From Smallanthus sonchifolius (taxonomy: Eukaryota; Streptophyta; Magnoliopsida; Asterales; Asteraceae), in the NCBI GenBank assembly GCA_023525975.1, contig CM042035.1:24478001-24542000 (forward strand): a stretch of 64,000 nt of DNA. Direction: 5' to 3'. Numbering within the stretch: the stretch's first letter is position 1; the number at the start of each line of letters is the position of its first letter. The position numbers were made by a program, and so were the translations under genes. This document shows positions 57,668-64,000 of this stretch, piece by piece. Under the pieces are notes generated by a model. The model was given only the letters and a program-made list of their open reading frames with translations, had not been told where the DNA came from and did no database searches.

Positions 57668-57787
57668 GGGGTTGCAACACGAGGACTTCCCAGGGGGTCA
57701 CCCATCCTAGTACTACTCTCGCCCAAGCACGCTTAACTGCGGAGTTCTGATGGGATCCGGTGCTTTAGTGCTGGTATGATCGCAACC
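57668..57787 (-). rRNA. 5S rRNA: 5S rRNA gene, copy 114 (class A)
   Basis: Consensus body, promoter P2. Step 509. Spacer marker ggcgatcg is shared only with copy 122. Confidence 0.97.
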
Positions 57788-58178
57788 GAAATAACTCTTT
57801 CATTCTATTACTTTATCCCCTTCCACACATGACTCATTTTTACTTGCATTCTCCTCTTGCGCGCGCGTTCCGCCTTACGTCAACACGTGCGTCACCCGCC
57901 GGCGATCGTTTAGTTCTTATACTTCCTTGTACAAAACATATTCCCACGCTCACCCGGGGCGTAAGAATAATTGACTAGTATATGAAGACACACGTGTTCC
58001 ACTCGACGTCTAAACGTGTGTCTCCCGCGATCGGGCCTTCCCCGACACGGACCCGCGCGCCCGAGTCTTTACGTACGTTGACCGTTTTTTAACAAAAACT
58101 CGTTACGCCCACGCCCGCTTGCAAAATAATCAACGGGTGACGTTGTTTTGAGTAAAAAAAAAATAATTACTTAAAAAA

Positions 58179-58298
58179 GGGGTTGCAACACGAGGACTTC
58201 CCAGGGGGTCACCCATCTTAGTACTACTCTCGCCCAAGCACGCTTAACTGCGGAGTTCTGATGGGATCCGGTGCTTTAGTGCTGGTATGATCGCAACC
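58179..58298 (-). rRNA. 5S rRNA: 5S rRNA gene, copy 115 (class B)
   Basis: G81A. Promoter P3. Step 511. Spacer marker acgtgggtcac defines the 2-gene block. Confidence 0.97.
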
Positions 58299-58685
58299 GA
58301 AATAACTCTTTCAGTCTATTACTTTATCCCCTTCCACACATGACTCATTTTTACTTGCATTCTCTTCTTGCGCGCGCGTTCCGCCTTACGTCAACACGTG
58401 GGTCACCCGCCGGCGAGCGTTTAGTTCTTATACTTCCTTGTACAAAACATATTCCCACGCTCACCCGGGGCGTAAGAATAATTGACTAGTATATGAAGAC
58501 ACACGTGTTCCACTCGACGTCTAAACGTGTGTCTCCCGCGATCGGGCGTTCCCCGACACGGACCCGCGCGCCCGAGTCTTTACGTACGTTGACCGTTTTT
58601 TGACAAAAACTTGTTACGCCCACGCCCGTTTGCAAAATAATCAACGGGTGACGTTGTTTTGAGTAAAAAAAAATAAATTAAAAAA

Positions 58686-58805
58686 GGGGTTACAACACGA
58701 AGACTTCCCAGGGGGTCACCCATCCTCGTAGTACTCTCGCCTAAGCACGCTTAACTGCGGAGTTCTGATGGGATCCGGTGCTTTAGTGCTGGTATGATCG
58801 CAACC
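58686..58805 (-). rRNA. 5S rRNA: 5S rRNA gene, copy 116 (class C, C114U and C105U)
   Basis: Five changes from consensus: G64A, G75C, U79G, C105U and C114U. Promoter P3. Step 507. Confidence 0.96.
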
Positions 58806-59196
58806 GAAATAACTCTTTCAGTCTATTACTTTATCCCCTTCCACACATAATTCATTTTTACTTGCATTCTCCTCTTGCGCGCGCGTTCCGCCTTACGTCA
58901 ACACGTGCGTCACCCGCCGGCGAGCGTTTAGTTCTTATACTTCCTTGTACAAAACATATTCCCACGCTCACCCGGGGCGTAAGAATAATTGACTAGTATA
59001 TGAAGACACACGTGTTCCACTCGACGTCTAAACGTGTGTCTCCCGCGATCGGGCCTTCCCCGACACGGACCCGCGCGCCCGAGTCTTTACGTACGTTGAC
59101 CGTTTTTTAACAAAAACTCGTTACGCCCACGCCCGCTTGCAAAATAATCAACGGGTGACGTTGTTTTGAGTAAAAAAAAAATAATTACTTAAAAAA

Positions 59197-59316
59197 GGGG
59201 TTGCAACACGAGGACTTCCCAGGGGGTCACCCATCTTAGTACTACTCTCGCCCAAGCACGCTTAACTGCGGAGTTCTGATGGGATCCGGTGCTTTAGTGC
59301 TGGTATGATCGCAACC
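59197..59316 (-). rRNA. 5S rRNA: 5S rRNA gene, copy 117 (class B)
   Basis: G81A. Promoter P3. Step 511. Second round of the 2-gene block. Confidence 0.97.
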
Positions 59317-59703
59317 GAAATAACTCTTTCAGTCTATTACTTTATCCCCTTCCACACATGACTCATTTTTACTTGCATTCTCTTCTTGCGCGCGCGTTCC
59401 GCCTTACGTCAACACGTGGGTCACCCGCCGGCGAGCGTTTAGTTCTTATACTTCCTTGTACAAAACATATTCCCACGCTCACCCGGGGCGTAAGAATAAT
59501 TGACTAGTATATGAAGACACACGTGTTCCACTCGACGTCTAAACGTGTGTCTCCCGCGATCGGGCGTTCCCCGACACGGACCCGCGCGCCCGAGTCTTTA
59601 CGTACGTTGACCGTTTTTTGACAAAAACTTGTTACGCCCACGCCCGTTTGCAAAATAATCAACGGGTGACGTTGTTTTGAGTAAAAAAAAATAAATTAAA
59701 AAA

Positions 59704-59823
59704 GGGGTTACAACACGAAGACTTCCCAGGGGGTCACCCATCCTCGTAGTACTCTCGCCTAAGCACGCTTAACTGCGGAGTTCTGATGGGATCCGGTGCT
59801 TTAGTGCTGGTATGATCGCAACC
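59704..59823 (-). rRNA. 5S rRNA: 5S rRNA gene, copy 118 (class C, C114U and C105U)
   Basis: Same five changes as copy 116. Promoter P3. Step 507. Confidence 0.96.
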
Positions 59824-60214
59824 GAAATAACTCTTTCAGTCTATTACTTTATCCCCTTCCACACATAATTCATTTTTACTTGCATTCTCCTCTTGCGCGC
59901 GCGTTCCGCCTTACGTCAACACGTGCGTCACCCGCCGGCGAGCGTTTAGTTCTTATACTTCCTTGTACAAAACATATTCCCACGCTCACCCGGGGCGTAA
60001 GAATAATTGACTAGTATATGAAGACACACGTGTTCCACTCGACGTCTAAACGTGTGTCTCCCGCGATCGGGCCTTCCCCGACACGGACCCGCGCGCCCGA
60101 GTCTTTACGTACGTTGACCGTTTTTTAACAAAAACTCGTTACGCCCACGCCCGCTTGCAAAATAATCAACGGGTGACGTTGTTTTGAGTAAAAAAAAAAT
60201 AATTACTTAAAAAA

Positions 60215-60334
60215 GGGGTTGCAACACGAGGACTTCCCAGGGGGTCACCCATCTTAGTACTACTCTCGCCCAAGCACGCTTAACTGCGGAGTTCTGATGG
60301 GATCCGGTGCTTTAGTGCTGGTATGATCGCAACC
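60215..60334 (-). rRNA. 5S rRNA: 5S rRNA gene, copy 119 (class B)
   Basis: G81A. Promoter P3. Step 511. Third round of the 2-gene block. Confidence 0.97.
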
Positions 60335-60721
60335 GAAATAACTCTTTCAGTCTATTACTTTATCCCCTTCCACACATGACTCATTTTTACTTGCATTCTC
60401 TTCTTGCGCGCGCGTTCCGCCTTACGTCAACACGTGGGTCACCCGCCGGCGAGCGTTTAGTTCTTATACTTCCTTGTACAAAACATATTCCCACGCTCAC
60501 CCGGGGCGTAAGAATAATTGACTAGTATATGAAGACACACGTGTTCCACTCGACGTCTAAACGTGTGTCTCCCGCGATCGGGCGTTCCCCGACACGGACC
60601 CGCGCGCCCGAGTCTTTACGTACGTTGACCGTTTTTTGACAAAAACTTGTTACGCCCACGCCCGTTTGCAAAATAATCAACGGGTGACGTTGTTTTGAGT
60701 AAAAAAAAATAAATTAAAAAA

Positions 60722-60841
60722 GGGGTTACAACACGAAGACTTCCCAGGGGGTCACCCATCCTCGTAGTACTCTCGCCTAAGCACGCTTAACTGCGGAGTT
60801 CTGATGGGATCCGGTGCTTTAGTGCTGGTATGATCGCAACC
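60722..60841 (-). rRNA. 5S rRNA: 5S rRNA gene, copy 120 (class C, C114U and C105U)
   Basis: Same five changes as copy 116. Promoter P3. Step 507. Confidence 0.96.
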
Positions 60842-61230
60842 GAAATAACTCTTTCAGTCTATTACTTTATCCCCTTCCACACATAATTCATTTTTACTTG
60901 CATTCTCCTCTTGCGCGCGCGTTCCGCCTTACGTCAACACGTGCGTCACCCGCCGGCGAGCGTTTAGTTCTTATACTTCCTTGTACAAAACATATTCCCA
61001 CGCTCACCCGGGGCGTAAGAATAATTGACTAGTATATGAAGACACACGTGTTCCACTCGACGTCTAAACGTGTGTCTCCCGCGATCGGGCCTTCCCCGAC
61101 ACGGACCCGCGCGCCCGAGTCTTTACGTACGTTGACCGTTTTTTGACAAAAACTTGTTACGCCCACGCCCGTTTGCAAAATAATCAACGGGTGACGTTGT
61201 TTTGAGTAAAAAAAATAATTACTTAAAAAA

Positions 61231-61350
61231 GGGGTTGCAACACGAGGACTTCCCAGGGGGTCACCCATCCTAGTACTACTCTCGCCCAAGCACGCTTAAC
61301 TGCGGAGTTCTGATGGGATCCGGTGCTTTAGTGCTGGTATGATCGCAACC
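61231..61350 (-). rRNA. 5S rRNA: 5S rRNA gene, copy 121 (class A)
   Basis: Consensus body, promoter P1. Step 509. Counterpart of copy 113. Confidence 0.97.
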
Positions 61351-61739
61351 GAAATAACTCTTCCATTCTATTACTTTATCCCCTTCCACACATGACTCAT
61401 TTTTACTTGCATTCTCCTCTTGCGCGCGCGTTCCGCCTTACGTCAACACGTGCGTCACCCGCCGGCGAGCGTTTAGTTCTTATACTTCCTTGTACAAAAC
61501 ATATTCCCACGCTCACCCGAGGCGTAAGAAAAATTGACTAGTATATGAAGACACACGTGTTCCACTCGACGTCTAACCGTGTGTCTCCCGCGATCGGGCC
61601 TTCCCCGACACGGACCCGCGCGCCCGAGTCTTTACGTACGTTGACCGTTTTTTGACAAAAACTTGTTACGCCCACGCCCGCTTGCAAAATAATCAACGGG
61701 TGACGTTGTTTTGAGTAAAAAAAATAATTACTTAAAAAA

Positions 61740-61859
61740 GGGGTTGCAACACGAGGACTTCCCAGGGGGTCACCCATCCTAGTACTACTCTCGCCCAAGC
61801 ACGCTTAACTGCGGAGTTCTGATGGGATCCGGTGCTTTAGTGCTGGTATGATCGCAACC
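61740..61859 (-). rRNA. 5S rRNA: 5S rRNA gene, copy 122 (class A)
   Basis: Consensus body, promoter P2, ggcgatcg spacer marker. Step 509. Confidence 0.97.
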
Positions 61860-62250
61860 GAAATAACTCTTTCATTCTATTACTTTATCCCCTTCCACAC
61901 ATGACTCATTTTTACTTGCATTCTCCTCTTGCGCGCGCGTTCCGCCTTACGTCAACACGTGCGTCACCCGCCGGCGATCGTTTAGTTCTTATACTTCCTT
62001 GTACAAAACATATTCCCACGCTCACCCGGGGCGTAAGAATAATTGACTAGTATATGAAGACACACGTGTTCCACTCGACGTCTAAACGTGTGTCTCCCGC
62101 GATCGGGCCTTCCCCGACACGGACCCGCGCGCCCGAGTCTTTACGTACGTTGACCGTTTTTTAACAAAAACTCGTTACGCCCACGCCCGCTTGCAAAATA
62201 ATCAACGGGTGACGTTGTTTTGAGTAAAAAAAAAATAATTACTTAAAAAA

Positions 62251-62370
62251 GGGGTTGCAACACGAGGACTTCCCAGGGGGTCACCCATCTTAGTACTACT
62301 CTCGCCCAAGCACGCTTAACTGCGGAGTTCTGATGGGATCCGGTGCTTTAGTGCTGGTATGATCGCAACC
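62251..62370 (-). rRNA. 5S rRNA: 5S rRNA gene, copy 123 (class B)
   Basis: G81A. Promoter P3, acgtgggtcac marker. Step 511. Confidence 0.97.
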
Positions 62371-62757
62371 GAAATAACTCTTTCAGTCTATTACTTTATC
62401 CCCTTCCACACATGACTCATTTTTACTTGCATTCTCTTCTTGCGCGCGCGTTCCGCCTTACGTCAACACGTGGGTCACCCGCCGGCGAGCGTTTAGTTCT
62501 TATACTTCCTTGTACAAAACATATTCCCACGCTCACCCGGGGCGTAAGAATAATTGACTAGTATATGAAGACACACGTGTTCCACTCGACGTCTAAACGT
62601 GTGTCTCCCGCGATCGGGCGTTCCCCGACACGGACCCGCGCGCCCGAGTCTTTACGTACGTTGACCGTTTTTTGACAAAAACTTGTTACGCCCACGCCCG
62701 TTTGCAAAATAATCAACGGGTGACGTTGTTTTGAGTAAAAAAAAATAAATTAAAAAA

Positions 62758-62877
62758 GGGGTTACAACACGAAGACTTCCCAGGGGGTCACCCATCCTCG
62801 TAGTACTCTCGCCTAAGCACGCTTAACTGCGGAGTTCTGATGGGATCCGGTGCTTTAGTGCTGGTATGATCGCAACC
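62758..62877 (-). rRNA. 5S rRNA: 5S rRNA gene, copy 124 (class C, C114U and C105U)
   Basis: Same five changes as copy 116. Promoter P3. Step 507. Confidence 0.96.
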
Positions 62878-63267
62878 GAAATAACTCTTTCAGTCTATTA
62901 CTTTATCCCCTTCCACACATAATTCATTTTTACTTGCATTCTCCTCTTGCGCGCGCGTTCCGCCTTACGTCAACACGTGCGTCACCCGCCGGCGAGCGTT
63001 TAGTTCTTATACTTCCTTGTACAAAACATATTCCCACGCTCACCCGGGGCGTAAGAATAATTGACTAGTATATGAAGACACACGTGTTCCACTCGACGTC
63101 TAAACGTGTGTCTCCCGCGATCGGGCCTTCCCCGACACGGACCCGCGCGCCCGAGTCTTTACGTACGTTGACCGTTTTTTAACAAAAACTCGTTACGCCC
63201 ACGCCCGCTTGCAAAATAATCAACGGGTGACGTTGTTTTGAGTAAAAAAAAATAATTACTTAAAAAA

Positions 63268-63387
63268 GGGGTTGCAACACGAGGACTTCCCAGGGGGTCA
63301 CCCATCCTAGTACTACTCTCGCCCAAGCACGCTTAACTGCGGAGTTCTGATGGGATCCGGTGCTTTAGTGCTGGTATGATCGCAACC
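63268..63387 (-). rRNA. 5S rRNA: 5S rRNA gene, copy 125 (class A)
   Basis: Consensus body, promoter P3. Step 510. Confidence 0.97.
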
Positions 63388-63776
63388 GAAATAACTCTTT
63401 CAGTCTATTACTTTATCCCCTTCCACACATGACTCATTTTTACTTGCATTCTCCTCTTGCGCGCGCGTTCCGCCTTACGTCAACACGTGCGTCACCCGCC
63501 GGCGAGCGTTTAGTTCTTATACTTCCTTGTACAAAACATATTCCCACGCTCACCCGGGGCGTAAGAATAATTGACTAGTATATGAAGACACACGTGTTCC
63601 ACTCGACGTCTAAACGTGTGTCTCCCGCGATCGGGCGTTCCCCGACACGGACCCGCGCGCCCGAGTCTTTACGTACGTTGACCGTTTTTTGACAAAAACT
63701 TGTTACGCCCACGCCCGTTTGCAAAATAATCAACGGGTGACGTTGTTTTGAGTAAAAAAAATAATTACTTAAAAAA

Positions 63777-63896
63777 GGCGTTGCAACACGAGGACTTCCC
63801 AGGGAGTCACCCATCCTAGTACTACTCTCGCCCAAGCACGCTTAACTGCGGAGTTCTGATGGGTTCCGGTGCTTTAGTGCTGGTATGATCGCAACC
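63777..63896 (-). rRNA. 5S rRNA: 5S rRNA gene, copy 126 (class A, C118G, C92U, U33A)
   Basis: Shares C118G and U33A (no BamHI site) with copy 110 and adds C92U in box C. Promoter P1. Step 509. By analogy with copies 64, 70 and 110 the next unit, outside the window, may be class K. Confidence 0.96.
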
Positions 63897-64000
63897 GAAA
63901 TAACTCTTCCATTCTATTACTTTATCCCCTTCCACACATGACTCATTTTTACTTGCATTCTCCTCTTGCGCGCGCGTTCCGCCTTACGTCAACACGTGCG
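63897..64000. other. Partial 5S intergenic spacer (right edge)
   Basis: Begins with the P1 promoter of copy 126 and runs through the alternating GC tract into the CpG-dense stretch, where the window ends. The array therefore continues. Confidence 0.95.

Larger units (their letters stand above)
58179..61230. repeat. Higher-order repeat: 2-gene block (1018 bp), three rounds
   Basis: A class B gene followed by a five-change class C gene, three times in tandem (58179, 59197, 60215). Rounds look identical by eye, including acgtgggtcac. A fourth pair, at 62251, is separated by two class A units. Confidence 0.92.
1..64000 (-). repeat. Tandem 5S rDNA array, 126 complete units
   Basis: One unit of about 509 bp (120-bp 5S gene plus a spacer of roughly 385-391 bp) repeats head to tail across the whole window, with every gene on the minus strand. 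Steps between genes are 505-511 bp. Every stretch of more than 300 bases without a gene is a copy of the same intergenic spacer, and none contains other genes or insertions. Both window ends lie in spacers, so the array is longer than the window. Separate 5S arrays, unlinked to 18S/25S rDNA, are the usual arrangement in many flowering plants. Confidence 0.98.

Noticed and set aside
1..64000. CRISPR-like array
   Set aside because: Regular spacing, but the repeat is 509 bp, the 'spacers' are all the same sequence, and the repeated unit is a 5S gene.
1..64000. Cassandra-type retrotransposons carrying 5S sequence in their LTRs
   Set aside because: Genes are full length in a strict head-to-tail array with their own stop signals. 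I see no LTR pair, primer-binding site, polypurine tract or target-site duplication.
1..64000. Linked 35S/5S rDNA arrangement
   Set aside because: No 18S, 5.8S or 25S sequence occurs in any spacer.

Overview
The whole window is one uninterrupted tandem array of 5S ribosomal RNA genes from a plant nuclear genome. I count 126 complete 5S genes, all on the minus strand, in units of 505-511 bp (mostly 507, 509, 510 or 511). The array runs off both ends of the window, which begin and end inside spacers. No protein gene, tRNA, transposon or 18S/25S rDNA interrupts it. The RNA body is 120 nt, starts GGTTGCGATC and ends TTGCAACCCC. It matches plant 5S rRNA almost base for base, including the polymerase III internal control region. 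The lineage is a seed plant, most likely a flowering plant. I cannot name the species, because the spacer that would identify it is not one I recognise.

Each unit, read along the minus strand, holds an AT-rich -30 to -19 element with C at -1, the 120-bp gene, a T6 stop directly after the terminal C run, a second T run of 8-10 about 16 nt later, and about 390 bp of spacer. The spacer is unusually CpG-rich. It carries ACGT palindromes, an alternating GC block and a 10-bp inverted repeat. Most of the length variation comes from one homopolymer (8, 9 or 10 bases) and a linked 3-bp deletion.

Naming used below (RNA positions 1-120). Class A is the consensus (57 copies with no change seen, 13 more with private changes). 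Class B has G81A (22 copies). Class X has G81A plus G85U (4). Class D has G64A and G75C (12). Class C has G64A, G75C and U79G (14). Class K has C15A (4). Promoter classes are defined at -18 to -9 of the RNA strand: P1 GAATGGAAGA, P2 GAATGAAAGA, P3 GACTGAAAGA, P4 GAATAAAAGA. 'Step' is the distance from the left edge of the preceding copy.

Layout: 1-2.7 kb, mostly class A. 2.7-13.4 kb, a 7-gene block repeated three times. 12.9-22 kb, 5-gene blocks. 22-41 kb, mixed B/D/A units with most of the damaged copies and a short 3-gene duplication near 38-41 kb. 41-56 kb, 5-gene blocks in which neighbouring blocks share private mutations pairwise. 58-61 kb, a 2-gene block three times. 61-64 kb, a partial return of the 57 kb order. 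The pattern fits ongoing unequal exchange and local homogenisation. I found no new molecular system. The interest lies in the nested repeat structure, the linked variant gene classes, and two variant families that hit the same predicted RNA base pair.
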